A stretch of 33,931 nt of DNA from Kiritimatiellia bacterium (lineage in GTDB: Bacteria; Verrucomicrobiota; Kiritimatiellia; RFP12; UBA1067). The notes beneath the pieces were generated by a model. That model did no database searches. It had not been told where the DNA came from and worked only from the letters and a program-made list of their open reading frames with translations. Made by a program: the position numbers and the translations under genes. Below are positions 8,069 through 14,777 of this stretch, piece after piece; position 1 is the first letter of the stretch, and every line of letters starts with the position of its first letter. The stretch covers positions 1 to 33,931 of the forward strand of contig JAGBZQ010000010.1 in assembly GCA_017628165.1 (NCBI GenBank). The letters are read 5' to 3'.

Positions 8069-9015
8069 TTAGATTCCTCCTTCGCAGCAAAAACAATTGT
8101 GGAAACATTCAAAACCACTCTGAACGGCTCAACCGAAGAAGGGTCTGTAAGACACATTTTGTTGCGGCCGATCTCGGCCTCTTTCTCTTCGGCCGCTTTC
8201 TTATTTCTGCCGCCCTTGGCTCTGCCCTTTTTATCCTTTTCGCCATCTCCACCGATCGCCTGCAGAAGAGAATCGCGCGGCTGGTCAAAGGACATGGCGT
8301 CTACGGCGTAAAATCTTGTCTTGTCTGCGGCAAGCGCATTCAATACCTTTACGAGCGCGGCGGGCTTTGCAAGAAACTCGATTTCGTAAAGTTCTTCGCT
8401 GCACGGATATTTCTCACTCCCCGTCTTCTGGGAGGTCTGCCTTCTTCCGCGATGATTCCTTGTGATTGCTTCCGTTTCGGCGCTCTCATCCTTTGTAAGC
8501 ACCTTGACGGCAAGAAGCTCGGTAGCGCCCGAATCAAGAAGGATTTCCGTCATGGCCGAAACGTCGCCCCGGCGGCGGAAAAGCTTGGGCACATCCCGCT
8601 TAGCCGGAACCTTGCCGTTGATGTATTCGGCAAAAACTCCAAAGCCGAAATCCTCGGCTATGATTTTCTTCGCCGAATTCCGCGGAAGCGCCCTGAACTT
8701 GACGGCATCGGCGTACATCGTTTTCTGCAACGCATCCTTATCGGGCGTTTCCGCCAAGACGCCCCTGTTGGTCAAGGAAGCGTACGCGGCGATAGCCACA
8801 TCGGCAAGCGCCTTCATGTTGGCGCGCGCCTCGTTGCCGCTCTTGCGAGTGATCCCGCGCTTGCTCTCGCACACGGAGCGGCTGCCCGCCACATCATCGC
8901 GCGTTTCGGAGACATTCTCTGCTCCCACGTAAACCATTGCCAGAAGCGCAAGCGTGATCACGCCTGCAACGCCTCCGGCCACAGCCATCGTCAATTGATT
9001 TCTGTTCATTTCCAT
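8065..9015 (-). CDS. PilO-like inner-membrane protein, homologue of Akkermansia Amuc_1100
   Basis: The 316-aa product (Amuc_1100 is 317 aa) has a short N-terminus, one membrane helix (about 8-31) and a periplasmic domain with a coiled-coil start. Recalled Amuc_1100 sequence lines up along the length: FRALPRNSAKKIIAED with a similar FRDSL...KK segment, then SAMTEILLDSGATELLAVKVL with INSLVNKLAECGLSKFIKVY. Further on, LYEIEFLAKPAALVKVLNAL pairs with LEIAFQGDRESVLKAMNAI, and VVLNVSTIVF near the end with VSLNLVHF. This is by-eye alignment from memory. PilO/GspM proteins sit in the inner-membrane alignment complex. A charged Lys/Arg/Glu-rich linker near 255-285 replaces the Ala/Pro linker of Amuc_1100. 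The start at 9015 overlaps pilM by 10 nt; AAGGAG 5 nt upstream favours it over the ATG at 9009. Confidence 0.82.
   Translation of the reverse strand: MEMNRNQLTMAVAGGVAGVITLALLAMVYVGAENVSETRDDVAGSRSVCESKRGITRKSGNEARANMKALADVAIAAYASLTNRGVLAETPDKDALQKTMYADAVKFRALPRNSAKKIIAEDFGFGVFAEYINGKVPAKRDVPKLFRRRGDVSAMTEILLDSGATELLAVKVLTKDESAETEAITRNHRGRRQTSQKTGSEKYPCSEELYEIEFLAKPAALVKVLNALAADKTRFYAVDAMSFDQPRDSLLQAIGGDGEKDKKGRAKGGRNKKAAEEKEAEIGRNKMCLTDPSSVEPFRVVLNVSTIVFAAKEESK
8076..8082 (-). promoter_or_regulatory. Strong Shine-Dalgarno site for the PilP-position gene
   Basis: AAGGAGG lies 7 nt before the ATG at 8068, inside the last codons of the PilO-like gene. Together with the 4-nt ATGA overlap it supports coupled but also independent initiation. 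Confidence 0.75.
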
Positions 9016-10715
9016 TCCGACTCCTTGAACTGCAATTTCAACACAACCTCCTGAAGAGAGCCGCCCCTGCCTCTCGTGGGCGCTTCAGGCGTCTCTATCC
9101 CATCCTCGGTAAACGCAAGCGTCTTTTTCAGACGATCGCGGATAATCTTCTGGATCGTATCGCCGTTATTCTCCTTTGAGAGAGCCTCCGTGCGGTCCTT
9201 CCAACCGCGCACAACCACCTCGGTGAGCGTGATTTTCTTCTTCTCCTCTTCACCGCTCCTGTTGCGGCGGTGGCGGGTGGAATTCTGCGGCTGAGGAACA
9301 GCCACCTCTACGGTCTTTTCCTCCCACTTGGATATCCACATGTCAGGCTCTATGGCCTTGCGGACCGCGTCAAGGCGCATCAAGCACTTATCGCGCCGTT
9401 CAATGCGCTTGGCGAATTTTCCTGCCGCTTCCTTCTCCGCATTGAAAAGCTGAACCGACTCTGTATTGAATCGTTCATTGCCCGTAAGCATATCCGCTTC
9501 TTGAGAAAGACGCTCGCTCTCTTCGGTAAGCGCAGCCAATTCCGCCCGCTGGGCCACGAACCACGCCGCGCTCGCCACCACAAAGGCAACTGCGCCGGCG
9601 AGAACAAAAGGAATCCGTGCGGCCTCCTTCTTCGCCTCCACGATTGAAGGCGGAATCAGGTTCACCGAAATGTCCGCACTGCCTGAAGCCTGCAGAGCAA
9701 GGCCGGCGGTAGCTCCAAGAAGAACAACATCGGATCCGACAGACTCCGGGTCGGCCGACGATATCACATCAAGAGGATTCAAGAACTCGACTTCCACTCC
9801 AAGCGCATCCTGGAAGAACTCCCCGATCTGCGGCAAAAGCGCGGTTCCTCCGGTAAGGTAGAACTTCACCGGAGTTCCGCCGCCCTGCTGGCTGCGATAG
9901 AAATTGATGGACCTGTTAATCTCCGTCTGAAGCCGTGTCATCACGGAGCGGCAGACCTTGGAGATGCGATCGAGGGTTTCGTCCTCGTCCTCCGTTACGC
10001 CGCCCATGGAGACGTATGCGCTTGTAAGCTTGTAACTCTCGGCCTCCTCAAAAGTGCATCCGAGATTTTGCGCGATCTCCTTGGTGATTGTCCTGCCTGC
10101 CACAGGAATCGCGCGGTTGTAAAGCTTTTCGCCTTCAATTATGGAAAGTGAGGTGGTCTTGGATCCGATATCGACAATAACGGAACATTCTCCGGAATAT
10201 GCGGGATTCGCCTTTACAAGGTTCACCAGCGAAACGGGAGCAACGCTGATGATCTCGGGCTCGAGACCAGCCATCTTAACGGCCGCGGCGATGCTCTCCA
10301 CCTGCTCCACCTTGGTGGCCATGATCAGAACAGATTTATCGCCGTTTTCAGTGTCGCCAAGAACCTGATGGCCGCAGACCATGTCATCTATCGGGAAAGG
10401 AATGTTCTGCTCGATATCGCCGCGGACGAGCGAAGCGAACTTCTCGCTGTCGCCAACCATAGGAATAGCCACGGTGCGCAGAAACGCCATCTGCCCGGAA
10501 ACGGACACCGCCACTTTGCCCGGCTTCATGCCCTTCTCGCGCATAATGCCCTGAATGGCCGGCACGAGAATCATATCGGCGTTGCCTGCGTCTATATCGG
10601 CTGGAAGAGCTGCGCTTCCGTATTTGAGCAGCGCCGGAGTCTTCGCTCCTATATCATATTCTGCAAGGACTATTCCTGCAGCTCCGATATTGAGTGTTAA
10701 AATTTTCTTTCCCAT
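9006..10715 (-). CDS. pilM: PilM-PilN fusion protein of a type IV pilus-like assembly complex (Amuc_1101 position)
   Basis: The 569-aa product joins two proteins that are usually separate. Residues 1 to about 340 are an actin-like PilM domain: VIVDIGSKTTSLSI (about 179-192) and FYLTGGTALLPQIGEFF (about 285-301) match the phosphate-2 and adenosine motifs. Next comes VNLIPP (351-356), the PilN N-terminal motif normally bound by PilM, then a membrane helix (about 368-388), a coiled coil and a periplasmic PilN-like domain with a basic, Ser/Arg-rich loop near 480. Cytoplasmic PilM would thus be tethered covalently to the inner membrane. Odd feature: the phosphate-1 motif reads LNIGAAG, with Asn9 where PilM/FtsA proteins normally have Asp. 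It starts 27 nt after the Amuc_1102-like gene with a weak AGGT site. Domain assignment is firm; the effect of the substitution is unknown. Confidence 0.88.
   Translation of the reverse strand: MGKKILTLNIGAAGIVLAEYDIGAKTPALLKYGSAALPADIDAGNADMILVPAIQGIMREKGMKPGKVAVSVSGQMAFLRTVAIPMVGDSEKFASLVRGDIEQNIPFPIDDMVCGHQVLGDTENGDKSVLIMATKVEQVESIAAAVKMAGLEPEIISVAPVSLVNLVKANPAYSGECSVIVDIGSKTTSLSIIEGEKLYNRAIPVAGRTITKEIAQNLGCTFEEAESYKLTSAYVSMGGVTEDEDETLDRISKVCRSVMTRLQTEINRSINFYRSQQGGGTPVKFYLTGGTALLPQIGEFFQDALGVEVEFLNPLDVISSADPESVGSDVVLLGATAGLALQASGSADISVNLIPPSIVEAKKEAARIPFVLAGAVAFVVASAAWFVAQRAELAALTEESERLSQEADMLTGNERFNTESVQLFNAEKEAAGKFAKRIERRDKCLMRLDAVRKAIEPDMWISKWEEKTVEVAVPQPQNSTRHRRNRSGEEEKKKITLTEVVVRGWKDRTEALSKENNGDTIQKIIRDRLKKTLAFTEDGIETPEAPTRGRGGSLQEVVLKLQFKESEWK
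9021..9026 (-). promoter_or_regulatory. Shine-Dalgarno site deciding the PilO-like start
   Basis: AAGGAG is 5 nt from the ATG at 9015 and 11 nt from the second in-frame ATG at 9009, so the first is preferred. The site lies within the last codons of the pilM-type gene. Confidence 0.7.
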
Positions 10716-10742
10716 ATTTTCGACCTGTCGGTTAATAGCTGC

Positions 10743-11489
10743 TTACTGGGCAACAACTTCGTAATCATTGGGGTTGACGAGCGCCCAAATCGTCTTGGAG
10801 CGATCCACGAGACCCTGACGGCGCTCGATCAAAGGATCGCCGGCGGCGTTTCTGGCATCCATAATCTTGGCGTCCTCCCACCACTTGGTGTGCGACGGAA
10901 GATTTCTGATTTCGCTTGCGCTGTCGCCTGCAAGAATCTCTCCCTCGGGATTCGTGATAACGACACCGACCGCCATAGGCGCGCCGTACCTTTCGTAATA
11001 CGAAGGAGGCAGGCAGACAGATGTGGCATGCGAACCTTTGGGGATGTTCATGTAAGTGACGGTGGTGGAGAAATAAGAATACTGCGCCATCTTGACGAGA
11101 TTGCCGGCGGCATCCTTTTCCTTCTCCTTCATCGTGGAGGTGTCAAGAAGGACATGCCATGTCACGGTGAGACGATCGAACCACTGGACGTTGGTTTCGA
11201 ACTTGCTCTCAAGAACAATCCACTTGCGATCCCTGGTGTTGCAGCGTCCGATTGCGCTTGCGCCTGGCACCGCAGGTGCGGAAAGAAGAGAGGCGGCATT
11301 CCTGCCGATCGTTTTGCGCAGCTCGTTACCGTCAAGGAACACCTTGGCACGCGAGGCCTGAGCAGCCTGAGCGGACACCTTAGTGGAAACACCGGCGCCA
11401 GAAGCTCTGCGGCGCGTCTGCGCATCAGCACTGCCGGCAACCATAACCCCTGCAAGAGCTGCTGTAATCAAAACAAGACTTTTGTTCAT
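10743..11489 (-). CDS. Exported protein in the pilus operon, Amuc_1102 position
   Basis: This 248-aa protein opens the pilus cluster. It has a clean signal peptide (cleavage likely after ADA at residue 23), then an Arg/Ala/Ser/Gln-rich stretch (about 24-48) and a beta-rich domain (about 85-245) with several Trp and Tyr residues, for example KWIVLESKF and LTVTWHVLLDTS. Two cysteines (83 and 159) could pair after export. No pilin-type cleavage motif is seen, so it is not an ordinary prepilin. Its position directly before the PilM-type gene and its size match Amuc_1102 of Akkermansia, for which I recall an immunoglobulin-like fold. Homology here rests on synteny, secretion signal and beta pattern rather than on an alignment. 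It probably acts in the periplasm or at the surface with the pilus machine; its exact role is unknown. Confidence 0.68.
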   Translation of the reverse strand: MNKSLVLITAALAGVMVAGSADAQTRRRASGAGVSTKVSAQAAQASRAKVFLDGNELRKTIGRNAASLLSAPAVPGASAIGRCNTRDRKWIVLESKFETNVQWFDRLTVTWHVLLDTSTMKEKEKDAAGNLVKMAQYSYFSTTVTYMNIPKGSHATSVCLPPSYYERYGAPMAVGVVITNPEGEILAGDSASEIRNLPSHTKWWEDAKIMDARNAAGDPLIERRQGLVDRSKTIWALVNPNDYEVVAQ

Positions 11490-11494
11490 GGAAT

Positions 11495-11502
11495 ACCTCC
11501 TT
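11495..11502 (-). promoter_or_regulatory. Near-perfect Shine-Dalgarno site of the Amuc_1102-like gene
   Basis: AAGGAGGT is followed by 5 nt and the ATG at 11489. It is the best ribosome-binding site in the window and suggests that the first pilus-cluster gene is highly translated. No convincing -10/-35 pair is seen in the 27-nt gap to kdsD. Confidence 0.8.
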
Positions 11503-11516
11503 CTTTTTTAAATTCT

Positions 11517-12509
11517 TTACAGCACCTTCATCTTTGGAAGGTCCTGGATATCAATAAGTCCAACCACGTGCCCGGCGTCATCGCACACCGGAAGATCGTC
11601 AATGCGCATTTTCTCGAAAACCTTGAGAAGCTCGGACGCATAAACGCTTTGCCTGACGAACATGGGCGAAGGCGTCATTACGGAAGAGACTTCAGCCTCG
11701 AGAAGCGAAGCCGCCTTCTCCGAGCCGTCGCTCACCAGACGGCGGAAATCCCCATCCGTGAAGATGCCCGCAAGAACACCATCTTCGCCGGCTATCACGG
11801 CAGATCCGGACTTCGCGCGCGTCATCGCCATAAGCGCGTCCATTACCTTTGCCCCGGGGCTTACCAAAGCAAGGCGGTCGCCCTTGCGCATGATATCCGC
11901 GGCCTTCATAACGAGAGCCCTTCCGATTGCTCCGGCGGGATGATTCATCGCATAATCCTCGATAGGAAATTTCTGCGCGTCGATAAGCACCATCGCAAGA
12001 GCGTCGCCCATAGCCATCGTGGCCGTGGTGGAGTTGGTGGGCGCCATCCCGAACGGACACGCCTCGCGTCCGCAGGGAATTTCAAGGTGGACGTCAGACA
12101 TCTCCGCGAGAGACGACGCCGGATTGCCCGTCATGGAAACAATCTTGAGCCCATGGCGGCGGATGGCCGGAACAAGCTTCAAAACCTCATCGCTCTCGCC
12201 GCTGAACGAAAGCGCCACAAGGATATCCTTAGCGGAAACCATCCCGAGATCGCCATGCATGGCCTGCACGGGATTAAGAACGATGGACCTTACGCCTGTA
12301 GACGCAAAAATGGCGCTCATCTTCTCGGCGATGTGAAGATTCTTCCCGACGCCCGAGACGACAACAATGCCGCCAGCGCGCGAACAGTCAAGAATCATCT
12401 TCACGGCATCCGTGAAGGCGCCGCCTATTGAATCGCGCGTACGCTTAAGCCCTTCGATCTCGACATCGAAGACCTCGTGCGCGCGGGATATCATTTCCGT
12501 TTCAGTCAT
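11517..12509 (-). CDS. kdsD: D-arabinose 5-phosphate isomerase (SIS + two CBS domains)
   Basis: This enzyme interconverts ribulose 5-phosphate and arabinose 5-phosphate, the first step toward Kdo for lipopolysaccharide. The 330-aa length is typical. The SIS domain covers about 40-180 with VSGVGKN (51-57), HGDLGM (85-90), SFSGESDE (101-108), MAPTNSTTATMAMGDALA (155-172) and NHPAGAIGR (189-197). Two CBS domains follow at about 205-260 and 268-325. Residues matching the E. coli KdsD catalytic set (Lys59, Glu111, Glu152, His193) are all found at a constant offset of three: Lys56, Glu108, Glu149 and His190. AGAGG lies 4 nt before the ATG. It sits 19 nt after pta and 27 nt before the pilus cluster, with no functional link to either. 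KdsD and GutQ cannot be separated by sequence; Kdo synthesis is the default. Confidence 0.93.
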   Translation of the reverse strand: MTETEMISRAHEVFDVEIEGLKRTRDSIGGAFTDAVKMILDCSRAGGIVVVSGVGKNLHIAEKMSAIFASTGVRSIVLNPVQAMHGDLGMVSAKDILVALSFSGESDEVLKLVPAIRRHGLKIVSMTGNPASSLAEMSDVHLEIPCGREACPFGMAPTNSTTATMAMGDALAMVLIDAQKFPIEDYAMNHPAGAIGRALVMKAADIMRKGDRLALVSPGAKVMDALMAMTRAKSGSAVIAGEDGVLAGIFTDGDFRRLVSDGSEKAASLLEAEVSSVMTPSPMFVRQSVYASELLKVFEKMRIDDLPVCDDAGHVVGLIDIQDLPKMKVL

Positions 12510-12528
12510 TTTTCCTCTCGCACTTTTC

Positions 12529-13569
12529 TCAGCGCTTACTTCTGCTCTGGAGGAGCGTCACCGCAACCGTGCCTACAATATCCTCGGCAGAACATCCGCG
12601 CGAAAGATCGTTCATCGCCTTGGCAAGCCCTTGAAGGTTCGGACCGATCGCTTCGGCATGGCCGATACGCTGCGCGATCTTGTAGCCGATATTGCCAGAC
12701 TGGAGATCGGGGAAAATGAAGACGTTCGCATCGCCATGGATGGATCCGCTCGGATTCTTAAGCTGCCCCACTGAAGGAACAAACGCCGCGTCGAACTGAA
12801 GCTCTCCGTCCATATCGATGCGCGCTTCGGCGAAACGCGGACGCGCAAGCTCGACGGCCTTCTGCACCTTCTCGACAATCGGGCCCGCGGCGGAGCCCTT
12901 CGTCGAATACGAAAGAAACGCCACACGCGGCACTCCGCCGGTAAGATCACGGTAGGTCTTCGCCGTGGCAAGCGCGATATCTACAAGCTGCTCGGACGTA
13001 GGGTCGGGAATGACGGCGCAGTCGCCAAAGGCGAGAACCGTATCTCCGGACGGCGTAGGCTCAGCCAAATCCATAATGAAGCACGAGCTTGCCGTATGAA
13101 CCCCCGGCTCGGTGCCAAGCGTATGGAATGCCGCACGGAGCATATCGCCCGTGGAGGCGATCGAGCCCGCCACAAGCCCGTCGGCGCGGCCAAGCTTTAC
13201 CATCATTCCGCCAAAGTAGATGCGCTTCGTACGGAGCATCTGGGCCGCACCCTCAAGGTCGAGAAGCTTCTGCTTCTCCACCGGCTTCTTAAGCTCCTTC
13301 TCGTTCCAGGAATCGAGAAACGCTTTTTCAAGCTCGCTGTCGCCCTTGGTGTAATCGATGACTCTGATTCCGCGCGCGATAAGCGAAAGCCCGGCAGACG
13401 CCTCGGCAAGAGAAATCTCCTCGGGAGTGCCGAGAACTATCGGAGTACAAATCTTGCGGTCTGCACAAGCGCAGGCGGCGGTGACTACACGCGCGTCCAT
13501 GCCCTCCGGGAGAACGATCGTCCCGTGGAGCTTAGAAGCGTTTTCTATAATTGTTTTAATCGCGTTCAT
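12529..13569 (-). CDS. pta: Phosphate acetyltransferase
   Basis: Pta converts acetyl-CoA and phosphate to acetyl phosphate, which AckA uses to make ATP and acetate. The 346-aa single-domain (short) form is recognised by LPEGMDARVV near the N-terminus, GRADGLVAGSIASTGDMLRA (about 127-146), FGDCAVIPDPTSEQL, VAFLSYSTKGSA, and the C-terminal GDANVFIFPDLQSGNIGYK (about 278-296). It lacks the extra N-terminal domain of the long E. coli-type enzyme. It follows ackA by 69 nt, the largest gap in the window, which holds a heptamer repeat. No Shine-Dalgarno motif is visible before the ATG (the bases are CACAGTTAA), in contrast to the pilus genes. Confidence 0.96.
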   Translation of the reverse strand: MNAIKTIIENASKLHGTIVLPEGMDARVVTAACACADRKICTPIVLGTPEEISLAEASAGLSLIARGIRVIDYTKGDSELEKAFLDSWNEKELKKPVEKQKLLDLEGAAQMLRTKRIYFGGMMVKLGRADGLVAGSIASTGDMLRAAFHTLGTEPGVHTASSCFIMDLAEPTPSGDTVLAFGDCAVIPDPTSEQLVDIALATAKTYRDLTGGVPRVAFLSYSTKGSAAGPIVEKVQKAVELARPRFAEARIDMDGELQFDAAFVPSVGQLKNPSGSIHGDANVFIFPDLQSGNIGYKIAQRIGHAEAIGPNLQGLAKAMNDLSRGCSAEDIVGTVAVTLLQSRSKR

Positions 13570-13595
13570 TTAACTGTGTTTAAAATTTTCAATTT

Positions 13596-13644
13596 ACCAA
13601 TCGCTAACCACCAACAGCCAACCGCTAACGACTAACCGCTAACC
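13596..13644 (-). repeat. Seven-copy degenerate heptamer array between ackA and pta
   Basis: Seven consecutive 7-bp units lie in strict register (plus-strand boundaries 13596, 13603, 13610, 13617, 13624, 13631 and 13638). On the minus strand each has the form RRTTRGY or a close variant, for example GGTTAGC, GGTTAGT, GGTTGGC, GATTGGT; the unit GGTTAGC occurs twice. The array begins inside ackA: the stop codon TAG and the preceding GG belong to the first unit. It has no inverted symmetry and no terminal T-run, so it is not an intrinsic terminator. Degenerate intergenic heptamers of this kind recall the short tandemly repeated repetitive sequences of cyanobacteria. Confidence 0.85.
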
Positions 13645-14766
13645 AAGCACACGCACGGTGTCGCGAGCGATCATAAGCTCCTCGTTAGTTGGAAGGATGA
13701 TCACGGGAATCTTCGAATCTTTCGTAGAGATGACAATCGTCTGGCCGCGCACCTTGTTGGCCTTCTTGTCAAGCTTGATTCCGAGAGCCCCGAGGCGTGA
13801 GACGATGCGCTCGCGCACTTCACTGGAGTTTTCGCCAATGCCGCCGGTCATGATGATGGCATCTGCACCGCCGACGACCGTGTTGTAAGCGCCGATGTAA
13901 AGAGCCATGCGATAAGCGAGCATTTCAAGGGCGAGCTCTGCCTGAGCGTCGCCACCTTTCGCCTTGGCCACGATGTCGCGGCAGTCGGTGGAGCCGGTGA
14001 GCGCAAGAAGGCCAGACTTCTTGTTGAGAAGCGTATCCATCTCAGCGGGTGTCTTGCCCTCGGCCTCCATGATAGAGAGGACGGCCGCTGTATCGATATC
14101 TCCGCAGCGCGTTCCCATGATAAGACCGGCAAGCGGAGTCAAGCCCATCGTGGTGTCGATGCACTCGCCGTTTTTAACGGCGGCGAAGGACGATCCGTTG
14201 CCCATGTGGCACGTGACGAGATTCACCTTGGAGAGAGGCTTCTTGAGGAACTTGGCGGCCTCCTGGGTGATGAACTTGTGTGAAGTGCCGTGGAAGCCGT
14301 ACTTGCGGATGCCCATCTTCTTGTAGTACTTCGGGTCGATAGCGTACATCGCCGCGCAGTCTGGCATCGTCTGATGGAAAGCCGTATCAAAGACAGCCAC
14401 GTTCGGAACGCCCTTGAAGATCTTCTCGCAGGCCTCGATGCCGCCGAGATTCGGCGGCATGTGAAGAGGCCCGAACTTGACGAGCTTCTTGAGAGTCCCC
14501 ATCACCTTGCCGGTCACCTTGACGGAATCCTTGAACGTTTCCGCGCCATGAAGGACGCGGTGTCCGATGGCATCAATGTCCTTCGGGGTGCCGAGCTCCT
14601 CGACCACCCGCTTGAGGGCCTCGGTATGATCCTTGGGCCCTCCGCATCCGATGCGCTCCACGAGCCCCTTAGCAAGGCGCTCACCCTTCTTCATGGAGAA
14701 AAGCTGATACTTAAGCGAGCTCGACCCAGAATTTATTACGAGAACTTTATCAATTGCCTTTTTCAT
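13639..14766 (-). CDS. ackA: Acetate kinase
   Basis: AckA transfers phosphate between acetyl phosphate and ADP, yielding ATP and acetate in fermentation. The product has the family motifs VLVINSGSSSLKYQLF (residues 8-23), HRVLHG (69-74, catalytic Arg70), FDTAFHQTMP (126-135), FHGTSH (158-163), HMGNGSS, MGTRCGDID with Arg220, and a C-terminal TNEELMIARDT carrying the conserved Glu. At 375 aa it is about 25 residues shorter than most AckA proteins (about 400), mainly in the segment before HRVLHG; all catalytic positions are kept. It begins 11 nt after the giant gene ends and has only a weak purine-rich site (AAAAGAAAAG). Pairing with pta shows an acetate-forming overflow or fermentation branch. 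Confidence 0.96.
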   Translation of the reverse strand: MKKAIDKVLVINSGSSSLKYQLFSMKKGERLAKGLVERIGCGGPKDHTEALKRVVEELGTPKDIDAIGHRVLHGAETFKDSVKVTGKVMGTLKKLVKFGPLHMPPNLGGIEACEKIFKGVPNVAVFDTAFHQTMPDCAAMYAIDPKYYKKMGIRKYGFHGTSHKFITQEAAKFLKKPLSKVNLVTCHMGNGSSFAAVKNGECIDTTMGLTPLAGLIMGTRCGDIDTAAVLSIMEAEGKTPAEMDTLLNKKSGLLALTGSTDCRDIVAKAKGGDAQAELALEMLAYRMALYIGAYNTVVGGADAIIMTGGIGENSSEVRERIVSRLGALGIKLDKKANKVRGQTIVISTKDSKIPVIILPTNEELMIARDTVRVLG

Positions 14767-14777
14767 AACTTTTCTTT

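Noticed and set aside
10743..11489. The Amuc_1102-like gene as a type IV prepilin
   Set aside because: The N-terminus is a normal cleavable signal peptide; the Gly-Phe-x4-Glu prepilin pattern is missing.
10890..12431. A 513-codon plus-strand frame opposite kdsD and the Amuc_1102-like gene
   Set aside because: It spans two real minus-strand genes and their gap and has no motif or ribosome-binding site.
13570..13638. An intrinsic terminator between ackA and pta
   Set aside because: The gap is filled by direct heptamers with no inverted symmetry and no T-run after a GC stem.
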